From contig NZ_CP089978.1 of assembly GCF_030674635.1 (NCBI RefSeq), positions 558,001 through 622,000 of the forward strand: a stretch of DNA of 64,000 bases, given 5' to 3'. The position numbers were made by a program, and so were the translations under genes. Under the pieces are notes generated by a model. The model was not told where the DNA came from and ran no database searches. It was given only the letters and a program-made list of their open reading frames with translations. The stretch is from Moraxella sp. ZY210820 (GTDB lineage Bacteria; Pseudomonadota; Gammaproteobacteria; Pseudomonadales; Moraxellaceae). Shown here one piece after another: positions 22,478 to 31,950 of the stretch (the first letter of the stretch is position 1; every line of letters starts with the position of its first letter).

Positions 22478-23347
22478 ATGGCAAATTTAAAAGAAATTCG
22501 TGCCAAAGTTGCAAGTATCAAAAGCACACAGAAAATTACGCGTGCCATGCAGATGGTTGCAGCTTCAAAAATGCGTCGTGCGCAAGAGCGTATGGCAGCA
22601 AGTCGTCCCTATGCCGAAAATATGCAACGTGTGATTGCTCATTTAGTACAAGCAAACCCAGAATATAAACATGCTTATATGATACAACGTCCTGTCAAGC
22701 GTGTGGGTTATATTGTTGTCTCTTCAGATCGTGGCTTGGCTGGTGGTTTAAACATTAACTTGTTTAAAAAATTAGCTCAACATGTGAAAGAGCAACAAGA
22801 GCAATCTATTGAAGTTGAATTTGCTTTAATTGGGCAAAAAGCAGTCTCGTTTTGTAAAAGTTTCGGCGGGAAAGTGATTGGAGCAGTGACTCAAATCGGT
22901 GATGCTCCAGAGCAAGAACAGCTTAGTGGTGCAGTACAAAGTATGTTAGCTGCCTTTGAACGCGGTGATGTTGATCGCATTTATTTGGTATCGAACGGTT
23001 TTGTAAATGCAATGACCCAAAAACCACAAATTGAGCAACTTGTTCCTTTAGCACCAGCAAAAGAAGAGGAATTATTAAACCGTACACATAGTTGGGATTA
23101 TATTTATGAGCCTGACGCTGAAGTATTATTGAACGGTTTATTGGTTCGTTATATCGAGTCTATGGTGTATCAAGGTGTTGTAGAAAATATTGCTTGTGAA
23201 CAATCTGCACGTATGGTAGCTATGAAAGCTGCAACAGATAACGCAGGTGAGTTGATTAAGAGTCTACAGCTTATTTATAACAAGTTGCGTCAAGCAGCGA
23301 TTACTCAGGAAATTTCTGAAATCGTTGGTGGTGCGGCAGCGGTATAA
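22478..23347 (+). CDS. atpG: AtpG, ATP synthase F1 subunit gamma
   Basis: Central rotor shaft, 289 residues. The N-terminal helix [20 protein letters not shown] and the C-terminal helix with [30 protein letters not shown] are the two halves of the coiled-coil shaft, and both are intact. The central Rossmann-like domain contains [11 protein letters not shown]. It lies between atpA and atpD as expected. Confidence 0.97.
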   Translation: MANLKEIRAKVASIKSTQKITRAMQMVAASKMRRAQERMAASRPYAENMQRVIAHLVQANPEYKHAYMIQRPVKRVGYIVVSSDRGLAGGLNINLFKKLAQHVKEQQEQSIEVEFALIGQKAVSFCKSFGGKVIGAVTQIGDAPEQEQLSGAVQSMLAAFERGDVDRIYLVSNGFVNAMTQKPQIEQLVPLAPAKEEELLNRTHSWDYIYEPDAEVLLNGLLVRYIESMVYQGVVENIACEQSARMVAMKAATDNAGELIKSLQLIYNKLRQAAITQEISEIVGGAAAV

Positions 23348-24772
<1,425 letters not shown>

Positions 24773-24801
24773 TAATTAGCAACTCTAATTAGGAGGTTCT
24801 C

Positions 24802-25221
24802 ATGGCAACTATGCAATGTGATGTCGTAAGTGTAAAAGAAAGTATTTACACTGGTACAGTAAAAATGTTGATCGCAAAGGGTGTTGCGGGTGAGTTAGGT
24901 ATTATGCCTGGACATGCTCCATTAACCACTTTGTTACAACCAGGTCCAATTCGTGTTTTGCTTGAAAATGGTACGGAAGAATTAGTTTATGTATCTGGTG
25001 GTGTATTAGAAGTACAGCCACATATTGTAACGGTTCTTGCTGATACAGCAATTCGTGCGGATAACTTAGATGAAGCTGCAATTGTAGAAGCACGTAAGCA
25101 AGCTGAAGCATTATTAGCAAATCAGAAGAGTGAATTGGATACTGCTGCAGCCTTAGCATCTTTAGCTGAGATTGCAGGTCAGTTGGAAACGATTCGCAAA
25201 ATTAAAAACCGTGCAATGTAA
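24802..25221 (+). CDS. atpC: AtpC, ATP synthase F1 subunit epsilon
   Basis: Inhibitory and coupling subunit attached to gamma. The 139 residues have an N-terminal beta sandwich (MQCDVVSVKESIYTG, GELGIMPGHAPLTTLL, SGGVLEVQPHIVTVLADTA) and a C-terminal two-helix region rich in Ala, Glu and Lys. It is the last gene of the atp operon, preceded by TAGGAGG and followed by a strong terminator. Confidence 0.96.
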   Translation: MATMQCDVVSVKESIYTGTVKMLIAKGVAGELGIMPGHAPLTTLLQPGPIRVLLENGTEELVYVSGGVLEVQPHIVTVLADTAIRADNLDEAAIVEARKQAEALLANQKSELDTAAALASLAEIAGQLETIRKIKNRAM

Positions 25222-25241
25222 ATTTGTATTGTTTTTATATG

Positions 25242-25275
25242 AACTGCCTTATGTAATAATAAGGCAGTTTTTATT
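25242..25275 (+). terminator. Terminator of the atp operon
   Basis: Perfect 11-bp stem (AACTGCCTTAT with ATAAGGCAGTT) and six-base loop followed by TTTTATTTG, 20 bp after the atpC stop. Confidence 0.9.
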
Positions 25276-25344
25276 TGAAATGTAGAAAAAATATGCAATA
25301 GAGTGTTAAGTGTTTAAAAATAAAGCATAAATAGTAAAAAAAAC

Positions 25345-25373
25345 TTGCTAATGAGTCATAATTTTTGTATTAT
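25345..25373 (+). promoter_or_regulatory. Likely promoter of the tRNA-Leu/tRNA-Asn unit
   Basis: TTGCTA and TATTAT hexamers with a 17-bp spacer, ending 27 bp before the mature tRNA-Leu 5' end. Confidence 0.6.
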
Positions 25374-25400
25374 ATCTTTCGTTGAGATAGATATATTTTT

Positions 25401-25487
25401 CCCGAGGTGGTGAAATTGGTAGACGCGGTGGACTCAAAATCCACTGTCAGCGATGACGTGTCGGTTCGAGTCCGACCCTCGGGACCA
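25401..25487 (+). tRNA. tRNA-Leu (anticodon CAA)
   Basis: 87-nt class II tRNA. The acceptor stem CCCGAGG pairs with CCTCGGG, the anticodon loop is CTCAAAA, there is a long variable arm, and CCA is encoded. It reads UUG codons. Paired with tRNA-Asn five bases downstream, so both come from one precursor. Confidence 0.97.
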
Positions 25488-25492
25488 AATAT

Positions 25493-25568
25493 TCTCCCAT
25501 AGCTCAGTCGGTAGAGCGACGGACTGTTAATCCGCAGGTCCCTGGTTCGAGCCCAGGTGGGAGAGCCA
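25493..25568 (+). tRNA. tRNA-Asn (anticodon GTT)
   Basis: 76-nt tRNA with acceptor TCTCCCA/TGGGAGA, anticodon loop CTGTTAA, standard T arm and encoded CCA. The last 18 bases of this gene and its 3' flank (25555-25572) recur in inverted orientation at 62919-62936, next to prophage DNA. Confidence 0.97.
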
Positions 25569-25574
25569 AATTCT

Positions 25575-25609
25575 AAAAGCCCTTAGTTAATTTTTAACTA
25601 AGGGCTTTT
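25575..25609 (+). terminator. Terminator of the tRNA-Leu/Asn transcript
   Basis: Perfect 16-bp stem AAAAGCCCTTAGTTAA with its complement and a three-base loop, followed by TTTTG-rich sequence. Confidence 0.9.
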
Positions 25610-25672
25610 ATTTTGCTAAAAAATCAGTATGATATGACATAAATCTTTGTAATATGTGGGGAGTAATGCAAC

Positions 25673-26209
25673 ATGATGTATAAATTTGCAGGTCATGCAC
25701 CAACAGTAAGCAAACAACCTTGGAACGGTTGGATTGCGGATAATGCAATGGTCATTGGGCAAGTTGAATTGGGCGAAAAAGTTGGTATCTGGTATGGTGC
25801 GGTAGTGCGTGGCGATAATTGTAAAATTCGTATTGGCGATTTTACCAACGTACAAGAAAATGCTGTAATTCATACGGATGCAGGAATTGAAGTGAATATC
25901 GGTCAATATGTAACGATTGGACATCAGGCAACAATCCATGGTTGTACTATTGGTGATAATAGTTTAATTGGTATTAACGCTGTGATTTTAAATCATGCAG
26001 TAATTGGTAAAAATTGTATTATTGGGGCAAATGCTTTAGTACCAGAGGGCAAAGTGATTCCCGATAATTCTGTAGTAATGGGTTCTCCTGCCAAAGTGGT
26101 CAAAACCATAGATGAACAAGTAGTCGCACGTCTAACACAAAGTGCTATTGCTTATGCAGAAAAAATTAAATTATTTAAAAATCTTGAACCATTTCAGTTT
26201 GATGATTAA
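25673..26209 (+). CDS. Gamma-carbonic anhydrase-like hexapeptide protein (YrdA/PaaY type)
   Basis: A 178-residue left-handed beta-helix protein. Imperfect hexapeptide repeats run from about residue 25 to 150 (for example IGDFTN, IGQYVT, IGDNSL, IGKNCI). Three histidines in the zinc-site pattern VIHTDAG and IGHQATIHGC match the gamma-class carbonic anhydrase family. Activity of YrdA-type proteins varies, so enzymatic function is not certain. Two ATG codons (25673, 25676) are adjacent; GGGGAG lies upstream. It is transcribed alone between the tRNA terminator and the shared terminator at 26231. Confidence 0.9.
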   Translation: MMYKFAGHAPTVSKQPWNGWIADNAMVIGQVELGEKVGIWYGAVVRGDNCKIRIGDFTNVQENAVIHTDAGIEVNIGQYVTIGHQATIHGCTIGDNSLIGINAVILNHAVIGKNCIIGANALVPEGKVIPDNSVVMGSPAKVVKTIDEQVVARLTQSAIAYAEKIKLFKNLEPFQFDD

Positions 26210-26230
26210 AAGACATTTCCTAGATATAAT

Positions 26231-26259
26231 AAAAGCCCATACTTATTGTATAGGCTTTT
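26231..26259. terminator. Bidirectional terminator
   Basis: A 12-bp stem with one mismatch (AAAAGCCCATAC with GTATAGGCTTTT) between converging genes, with T-rich sequence on the plus side. Confidence 0.7.
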
Positions 26260-26276
26260 TATGCTGTTAGTTTTGA

Positions 26277-26822
26277 TTAAAAACGAGCAATAAATTCCGC
26301 ATAGGCATTGATAAAGTTTTGTAAAGTAGTTTGGGCTTGTTCTGATACCAATTCACCATTTTCATTGAATGCACCTGCAAAAATACCGCCAATAACTGCT
26401 GAAAATGGTAAAGTTGGCATATTGATATATGGTGCAGAAGCTAAAGTACGTAAGCTATCTGCAACACGAGGACTACCACTTGCGTTTACTGTTAAAATTG
26501 CTAATGGTTTGCCGATCCAAACACTTTGTCCCATTGGTCGAGAGCAAACGTCAATTGCATTTTTTAACATAGCAGAGTAACCAGCATTATGCTCTGGGCT
26601 CACCCAAATTACTGCATCTGCTGATTTTACTGCTTCACGTACACGAGTATATTGTGGAATGTCCTGCTCGTCTAAATCACGGTCGTACAACGGTAAATCA
26701 CCAATTTCAACAATATTTAATTGTAATGAACTTGGAGCGATTTTTTGTAAATGTTTCACTGCTAAGTGGTTAAAAGATGTTTTGCTGGCAGAGCCAATCA
26801 ATACAGCAATTTGTTTAGTCAT
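26277..26822 (-). CDS. NADPH-dependent FMN reductase family protein
   Basis: A 181-residue flavodoxin-like protein (PF03358). The FMN phosphate loop is GSASKTSFNHLAVKHL near residues 10-25, and the characteristic WVSPEHNAGYSAMLKNAIDV appears near 73-92. Members reduce FMN, quinones or azo compounds with NAD(P)H, and the exact substrate is not visible. It is a single gene downstream of the pirin/DoxX pair on the same strand, separated by 118 bp. Confidence 0.88.
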   Translation of the reverse strand: MTKQIAVLIGSASKTSFNHLAVKHLQKIAPSSLQLNIVEIGDLPLYDRDLDEQDIPQYTRVREAVKSADAVIWVSPEHNAGYSAMLKNAIDVCSRPMGQSVWIGKPLAILTVNASGSPRVADSLRTLASAPYINMPTLPFSAVIGGIFAGAFNENGELVSEQAQTTLQNFINAYAEFIARF

Positions 26823-26940
26823 GAGATATTCCTTAAAAAGAAAGTTTACTAAGATAGTTGGATTATTGTAGCATATTTATCCATCTTATCAGTAAAATCA
26901 TGATTGATTTATATGATGAGATTGATAGGGAGTATACAAT

Positions 26941-27633
26941 TTATGCACGTAAATCAAACAATAAAAATTCAGCATCGCTGTGCGTATGTACATTTAAAAC
27001 TTGTTCTTGACGAACAGCAATCGCATCGCCTTGAGCTAAAGATTGTCCATTGACGGTTAATTTACCTTTCACCATCTGTAACCAATACACACGTTTAACA
27101 TCTAAATCAATCAGTTGTTGCTGTTCAGTTGCATATTGATAACGCCACAATTTCATATCTTGATAGACTTTAAATGAGCCGTCATCAGCATTTGGCGATA
27201 AAATCAAGGTTCCACCGTGTTGGTCAGCAAAACGTTTTTGGTCATAACGTGGTGCGATATTTAATTCATTGGGCATAATCCAAATTTGCAATAAATGTAA
27301 TACTTCGCTATCGCTTGGATTAAATTCTGAATGTGTTACGCCAGAACCTGCCGACATAATTTGAAATTCACCCGCATGAAATTCTTTGACATTGCCCATG
27401 CTGTCTTTATGAGCGATTGAGCCGTTTAACACATAAGTAAGAATTTCCATATTTTTATGTGGGTGTGTGCCAAAGCCCATGGTTGGGGCAACACGGTCTT
27501 CGTTAATCACACGTAAATCGGAAAAGCCCATGTGCTGTGGGTCATAATAATTGGCAAATGAAAAACTATGACGGGCATCGAGCCAACCGTGATTGGCGTG
27601 TCCACGTTCTTCGCTTTTACGGATTGATAACAT
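26941..27633 (-). CDS. Pirin family protein (YhhW-like)
   Basis: A 230-residue bicupin. The pirin signature HSFSFANYYDP near 22-32 is followed by FGTHPHKNMEILTYVLNGSIAHKDSMGN, with the His-x-His...Glu metal ligands, then GSGVTHSEFN. YhhW-type pirins are iron cupins and some have quercetinase activity. It begins three bases after the stop of the DoxX gene, so the two form an operon. A LysR regulator is encoded divergently, an arrangement common in Acinetobacter and suggesting joint control. Confidence 0.93.
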   Translation of the reverse strand: MLSIRKSEERGHANHGWLDARHSFSFANYYDPQHMGFSDLRVINEDRVAPTMGFGTHPHKNMEILTYVLNGSIAHKDSMGNVKEFHAGEFQIMSAGSGVTHSEFNPSDSEVLHLLQIWIMPNELNIAPRYDQKRFADQHGGTLILSPNADDGSFKVYQDMKLWRYQYATEQQQLIDLDVKRVYWLQMVKGKLTVNGQSLAQGDAIAVRQEQVLNVHTHSDAEFLLFDLRA

Positions 27634-27636
27634 ATT

Positions 27637-28035
27637 TTATTCTCCCATTACTTTTTTAGAGATAATATGGTCTAATGATAATGAACCAGCACCTGCTACT
27701 GCTAAATATAAGAAAATGAAGCTAAATAACATCGCAGGTTCACCACCTTTAGCAAGTGGAAATATTGAAGCGTGCATCATAAAATAAGCCACTGCCATCA
27801 TGCCTGATAATAAAAAGGCAACAGGGCGAGTAAATAAGCCTAAAATAATCAATAGTCCACCGACTAATTCTAAAATCGTGGCTGTTCCCATTAAAGAAAA
27901 CCAATTTCCACCTAAATAAGCGGTATTATCAACTGGAAAACCAAAGGCTTTTGCTGTGCCGTGTAATAAAAAGGCATAACCTGTCGCCATGCGTAACAGT
28001 GATAAAACGATAGGACTGAGATGTGAAGTATTCAT
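27637..28035 (-). CDS. DoxX family membrane protein
   Basis: A 132-residue membrane protein with four hydrophobic helices. The DoxX pattern is visible in LLRMATGYAFLLHGTAKAFGFP near residues 12-33 and ATILELVGGLLIILGLFTRP. Members take part in redox or thiol stress responses in various bacteria; the specific role is unknown. It is first in the operon with the pirin gene and divergent from the LysR gene, with about 108 bp between start codons. Confidence 0.9.
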   Translation of the reverse strand: MNTSHLSPIVLSLLRMATGYAFLLHGTAKAFGFPVDNTAYLGGNWFSLMGTATILELVGGLLIILGLFTRPVAFLLSGMMAVAYFMMHASIFPLAKGGEPAMLFSFIFLYLAVAGAGSLSLDHIISKKVMGE

Positions 28036-28143
28036 AAAAAATTCTCATTTAGTGTTGGATAAGATGTACTTATTATAATTGTTTTTAAATTTGCAACAAG
28101 ATACAATATTACAAGTTATTTTTGCAATAATAGAAAGATTAAA

Positions 28144-29016
28144 ATGCACCATATTAGTTTAGATGATATACGTTTGTTTGTTGCCGTAGTACAATCTGGG
28201 AGTCTGACCTCTGCCTCTGAATTGACAGGCATACCTGTTTCTCGTTTAAGTCGCCGATTAACCGCCTTAGAACAAGATTTAGGCACACAGCTTGTCAATC
28301 GTGGTAAAAAAGGTGTGAGTTTACATGAATTAGGGGAAGATTTTTTTCAACATGCACAAAGTATGTTGTATCATGCGGAATTGGCGATTGGCGGGGTTCA
28401 TCATGGTTTGGTTGAGCCATCGGGCGTATTAAAAATTTCCTTGCCGATTGATATGATGGGATTATTGCAGAATAAATTATCACAATATTTAGCTTTATAT
28501 CCACAGGTGCAACTTGACATCAATCTGACGCAACAAAAAATCAATATGATTCAAGATGGTATTGATGTGGCGATTCGGGCAGGAGCGATTGAAAATGAAA
28601 ATGTGGTTGCCAAATTATTAAAAATGCAACATTTTGTATTGTGTGCCAACCCTGATTATCTGCAACAACATCAATGTTTAGAAACACCGCATGATTTGTA
28701 TCAACATCGTTTAATTGTACAAAGTTTAATGCAAGGCTGGATATTTCAACATAAAGAACGCCAAATTAAAATTGTACCGCAGGCATATATTTCATGTAAT
28801 CATTTTGAAATTGTTGCGGATTTTATTCATCAAGGTTTAGGCATTGGCGTTTTACCGCTTGAATTATTAAATAAATATCCAAATTTAATCCCCATTTTAC
28901 AGGATTGGCAATTACCGAGTGCTCCATTATCGATTATTTATTATAAAAATAGGGGAGCTGTGCCAACGGTTAGGAGTTTTGTGGAGTGGTTTATGTTACA
29001 AGCTGATAAGCTATAG
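28144..29016 (+). CDS. LysR-type transcriptional regulator, probably of doxX-pirin
   Basis: 290 residues. The N-terminal winged helix-turn-helix (SLDDIRLFVAVVQSGSLTSASELTGIPVSRLSRRLTALE region, about 3-60) is followed by a substrate-binding domain from about 90. Close to the AaeR/DsdC-like clade that recognises divergent promoters. No cofactor can be named. Placement opposite doxX and pirin suggests that it regulates them and itself from the shared intergenic region at 28036-28143. Confidence 0.92.
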   Translation: MHHISLDDIRLFVAVVQSGSLTSASELTGIPVSRLSRRLTALEQDLGTQLVNRGKKGVSLHELGEDFFQHAQSMLYHAELAIGGVHHGLVEPSGVLKISLPIDMMGLLQNKLSQYLALYPQVQLDINLTQQKINMIQDGIDVAIRAGAIENENVVAKLLKMQHFVLCANPDYLQQHQCLETPHDLYQHRLIVQSLMQGWIFQHKERQIKIVPQAYISCNHFEIVADFIHQGLGIGVLPLELLNKYPNLIPILQDWQLPSAPLSIIYYKNRGAVPTVRSFVEWFMLQADKL

Positions 29017-29044
29017 TTTAGCTCATCATCTAAAGGTTTTAGAC

Positions 29045-29302
29045 TCATGTTTGGTAAATAACAGTGTGATTATAGGTATTTGAATTTGAACTCCAATACA
29101 TAAATCCAAAATCATTTTTTATGATAAAAATGGCAACCTCATAACTTGTTATATCATTAACCAAGCGAATTGCTTCACTCAGACTTTCTAAGTTATCAGA
29201 GCAAGTTATCCAAGGCTTTCCCTTAGATTCTTTCTTACATACTTGAAACTTATATCTTCTTTGTTGAGCATAAAGCTCATCTTGATGTATTAACTCATTC
29301 AT
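29045..29302 (-). CDS. Small hypothetical protein, candidate Rhs immunity protein
   Basis: 85 residues, no signal peptide or membrane segment, mixed charged composition with a DNLESLSEAIRLVNDITSY helix. I do not recognise the family. It starts three bases after the stop codon of the rhs fragment, with an AGGA ribosome-binding sequence overlapping that stop, the typical position of an immunity gene for an Rhs toxin tip. Function is inferred from position only. Confidence 0.55.
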   Translation of the reverse strand: MNELIHQDELYAQQRRYKFQVCKKESKGKPWITCSDNLESLSEAIRLVNDITSYEVAIFIIKNDFGFMYWSSNSNTYNHTVIYQT

Positions 29303-29305
29303 ATC

Positions 29306-29535
29306 CTAATTAATATTACAATGTGGCAACTCGTTTCTATATATTTCTAGCTGTTTCTTTTTGGCAATGGTTTTGGCAGAGATTAATAGATGTCTTAAAT
29401 TTTTTAATTTTTTGAGTGTTTCTAAGGTGGTAGGGCTAATAACATACTGGAATACATTATTACCACCCAACAGCCCAATCGGGTCTCTTTGAATGAACAT
29501 GCCAACATCAGTATCATAATAACGGAAAAGATTGA
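29306..29535 (-). pseudogene. rhs core/C-terminal tip fragment
   Basis: Minus-strand reading gives NLFRYYDTDVGMFIQRDPIG, then LLGGNNVFQYVISP. This is the conserved end of an RHS repeat-associated core, which normally precedes the variable toxin domain. There is no start codon or full RHS barrel; an in-frame stop lies just upstream (about 29557). The usual DPLGL processing motif after the core is missing, and only about 40 residues of tip follow (to CNIN). It is therefore the broken remainder of a polymorphic toxin gene, followed directly by a possible immunity gene. Confidence 0.8.
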
Positions 29536-29563
29536 AATTTGTGAAATATATACATCAAAAATT

Positions 29564-29908
29564 TTAATCTACAATTTTTTCTACAGTTATTTCCTGATTA
29601 ACTCCGCCACTAGCAACAAGTGTAATACCAGTCGCAACTTTTTGTTCTATTTTAAAGCTCTTAAAATCCGCACTGACTTTATAAACCATTAAGTTTTCAC
29701 CTAAATACTGATGATTGGTACTATGCTCCCAGCCATTTGGACTACGATCACATGAAATGTTTTTGTTACAATATTCTGAAAATTCTTTAGCAATCAAAAG
29801 TAATTTTTCTTTTGATTTGTACATATAAAAATTATAATATAATAAAAGAAAAATGAAAAAAATCATAAATAAATATTTTAACTTAGTATATTTTTTTATC
29901 ATTAGCAT
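29564..29908 (-). CDS. Small membrane-anchored hypothetical protein beside the rhs fragment
   Basis: About 114 residues: one N-terminal transmembrane helix (YLFMIFFIFLLLYYNFYMY), then a soluble domain with two cysteines (YCNKNISCDRS) and a Gly/Val-rich C-terminus. Family not recognised. The ATG at 29908 has GAGAG upstream; another ATG at 29923 is in frame. It precedes the rhs tip fragment on the same strand, as an immunity gene for an earlier tip would in an rhs cassette array. That idea is inference. Confidence 0.5.
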   Translation of the reverse strand: MLMIKKYTKLKYLFMIFFIFLLLYYNFYMYKSKEKLLLIAKEFSEYCNKNISCDRSPNGWEHSTNHQYLGENLMVYKVSADFKSFKIEQKVATGITLVASGGVNQEITVEKIVD

Positions 29909-29952
29909 AAAACTCTCTATCATGATTTATTGGATTGATTACATAGTGCAAG

Positions 29953-29977
29953 GTAAGGTGCCTATTAAGCACCCTAC
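29953..29977. repeat. Short GTAGGGTGC-type palindrome
   Basis: GTAAGGTGC and GCACCCTAC form a 9-bp stem with one wobble between the rhs remnant and leuA. The GTAGGGTGC sequence resembles dispersed palindromic elements seen in many proteobacteria; only one copy is in this window. Confidence 0.4.
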
Positions 29978-30004
29978 GACTTGTAAATGATTGAAAATAA
30001 ATGA

Positions 30005-31711
30005 TTAAACAGACGCAGATACCACTTGTTCAGGGGTTAAAGCTCCACGAATAATCAAGCGGTTAATTGATGCAATAATTGCCTCAATCGATGCCGTTAC
30101 AATGTTATCATGAATACCAACGCCAAAACCGCTTACTGTTTGTTCAGTATCATGCACTTGTAACTCAATAATTGCTAAGGCTTTAGCACTTGCACCGCCT
30201 AAACCTAGTGATTTTTCTTCATAATTTAATACATCAATTGGTAAAGCTAAGGCATTCAATACAGCAGAAATAGGACCGTTGCCTTCTCCTTGTAAGGTAT
30301 GTGTATCGTTACCGATGGTTACATCAATGCTAATTTGCTGTTTACCATTGTTATCAGTTAAACGATAATTTTTCACTTTATAGTGATTTTCGCCTGTGTA
30401 AACATAGCTTTCGGTAAATAATGTCCAAATTTGTTCGGCTGAAATTTCTGTGCCATTGCTATCAGTCCATTTTTGTACCACTTGGCTAAATTCAATTTGC
30501 ATACGGCGTGGTAAATGTATGCCATAATTGGCTTCTAACAAATACGCAATTCCGCCTTTACCCGATTGACTATTGACACGAATGACCGCATCGTAGTTAC
30601 GTCCCAAATCTTTCGGGTCAATTGGCAAATACGGCATATCCCAAATTTGTTCATTCTTTTGGAATTCAAAGCCTTTTTTAATCGCATCTTGATGTGAACC
30701 AGAGAATGCCGTGAATACTAAATCACCTGCATAAGGGTGACGTGGGTGAACAGGTAAACCTGTGCATTCTTCAACCGTTGCGATAATTTCATTGATATTT
30801 GAAAAATCTAAATGCGGTGCAACGCCTTGTGAATACATATTTAATGCCATCGCAGCAATATCCACATTGCCTGTACGTTCACCATTACCAAACACACAGC
30901 CTTCCACACGATCAGCTCCTGCCATAATCGCCAATTCTGAAGCAGCGATACCACAACCACGGTCATTATGACAATGTACTGAAATCAATACTCCATCACG
31001 GCGTGCAAGATGGCGGTGCATCCATTCGACTTGGTCTGCATATACATTCGGTGTAGACACTTCAACTGTTGCTGGCAAATTCAAAATAACTTTTTTCTCT
31101 GGACGAGCGTCCCAAATTTCAGTAACAGCATCGCAGACTAATTTTGCAACTTCTAACTCTGTTGCAGAGAAACATTCTGGGCTATATTGGAACGTCCAAT
31201 TGGTTTGAGGGTATTTTTCAGCATATTCTTTCACCAAAGTTGCCCCTTGCATCGCAAGATTTTTTGCACCTTCAATATCCACATTTAACACTTTTTGTCG
31301 GAAGGTTGGTGAGTTAGAGTTGTAAATATGAACAATGGCATTTTTTGCCCCTTCTAAGGCTTCAAAGGTACGTTGAATTAAATGCTCACGAGCCTGTACC
31401 AATACTTCAATATGTACATCATCAGGAATATGATTTTCTTCAATCAATTTGCGGGCAAAATCAAAATCAATTTGTGATGCTGATGGAAAACCGATTTCAA
31501 TATGTTTAAAACCAATTTTGACTAACATTTGGAACATTTTCATTTTTTGTTCCATATTCATTGGTTCAAAAATTGCTTGGTTACCATCACGCAAATCGGT
31601 ACTCATCCAAATTGGTGCTTGGGTAATTTCATTATTAGGCCATTGGCGGTCTGGCAAATCGACACGTTGATACATACGGCGATATTTTTGGCTAGGGTCT
31701 TTTAACATCAT
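30005..31711 (-). CDS. leuA: LeuA, 2-isopropylmalate synthase
   Basis: First committed enzyme of leucine synthesis, condensing acetyl-CoA with 2-oxoisovalerate. The 568 residues are the long LeuA type. The DRE-TIM barrel has STDLRDGNQA near 37-46, the metal motif HCHNDRGCG, and FGNGERTGNVD. The C-terminal LeuA dimer regulatory domain has the GNGPISAVLNAL and GLGGASAKALAI motifs, implying leucine feedback inhibition. AAGGA precedes the first of two ATG codons. A leucine-rich leader peptide and promoter lie upstream at 31857-31980. Confidence 0.97.
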   Translation of the reverse strand: MMLKDPSQKYRRMYQRVDLPDRQWPNNEITQAPIWMSTDLRDGNQAIFEPMNMEQKMKMFQMLVKIGFKHIEIGFPSASQIDFDFARKLIEENHIPDDVHIEVLVQAREHLIQRTFEALEGAKNAIVHIYNSNSPTFRQKVLNVDIEGAKNLAMQGATLVKEYAEKYPQTNWTFQYSPECFSATELEVAKLVCDAVTEIWDARPEKKVILNLPATVEVSTPNVYADQVEWMHRHLARRDGVLISVHCHNDRGCGIAASELAIMAGADRVEGCVFGNGERTGNVDIAAMALNMYSQGVAPHLDFSNINEIIATVEECTGLPVHPRHPYAGDLVFTAFSGSHQDAIKKGFEFQKNEQIWDMPYLPIDPKDLGRNYDAVIRVNSQSGKGGIAYLLEANYGIHLPRRMQIEFSQVVQKWTDSNGTEISAEQIWTLFTESYVYTGENHYKVKNYRLTDNNGKQQISIDVTIGNDTHTLQGEGNGPISAVLNALALPIDVLNYEEKSLGLGGASAKALAIIELQVHDTEQTVSGFGVGIHDNIVTASIEAIIASINRLIIRGALTPEQVVSASV

Positions 31712-31759
31712 GTGAACATTCCTTCATGAATAAAAAAATACAATCTCATCTTTTTATTA

Positions 31760-31783
31760 TGCCATAAAATAGCAAATATGGCA
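31760..31783 (-). promoter_or_regulatory. Hairpin in the leuA leader, proximal
   Basis: TGCCATA and TATGGCA form a 7-bp stem with a 10-base loop, about 50 bp before leuA. It has no clean T-tract on the minus strand (TAATAAAAAG follows), so its part in attenuation is uncertain. Confidence 0.4.
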
Positions 31784-31789
31784 GAATAA

Positions 31790-31810
31790 TATCAATATAA
31801 AATATTGATA
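31790..31810 (-). promoter_or_regulatory. Hairpin in the leuA leader, middle
   Basis: TATCAATAT and ATATTGATA form a perfect 9-bp AT-only stem with a three-base loop in the untranslated leader between the leader peptide and leuA. It is followed on the minus strand by TATTCTGCC. Confidence 0.4.
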
Positions 31811-31856
31811 ATCAAGATGAATAATAGTGTAAATAAAATAGAGAAAAGAAAATATA

Positions 31857-31943
31857 TTAACCGTGCCGTAGGCACAGCAGAAGACGCAAGCTCAGTAATT
31901 GGCTTGGTAAAAAGAAAGGCGAAAAAGTAGATACAATATTCAT
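31857..31943 (-). CDS. leuL: Candidate leu operon leader peptide
   Basis: A 28-residue reading frame (ATG at 31943, TAA at 31857) beginning MNIVSTFSPFFLPS and ending QLLSLRLLLCLRHG. Eight of its last 14 or so codons region are leucine-dominated, the mark of ribosome-mediated attenuation by leucyl-tRNA. A GTGCC/GGCAC hairpin overlaps its last codons and is followed by a T-rich stretch. It lies 145 bp upstream of leuA and downstream of a consensus-like promoter. There is no ribosome-binding sequence; the ATG lies seven bases after the -10 hexamer, so translation may be leaderless. The symbol follows the functional analogue; there is no sequence homology to E. coli LeuL. Confidence 0.65.
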   Translation of the reverse strand: MNIVSTFSPFFLPSQLLSLRLLLCLRHG

Positions 31944-31950
31944 GTGCTTA

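Noticed and set aside
25493..25568. This tRNA-Asn as the integration partner of the core at 62919
   Set aside because: The two are in inverted orientation; a prophage between them would need direct repeats, and the intervening 37 kb is core genome.
29489..29692. 67-codon plus-strand frame across the rhs remnant
   Set aside because: Antisense to the rhs core fragment and the membrane protein gene; no start signals.
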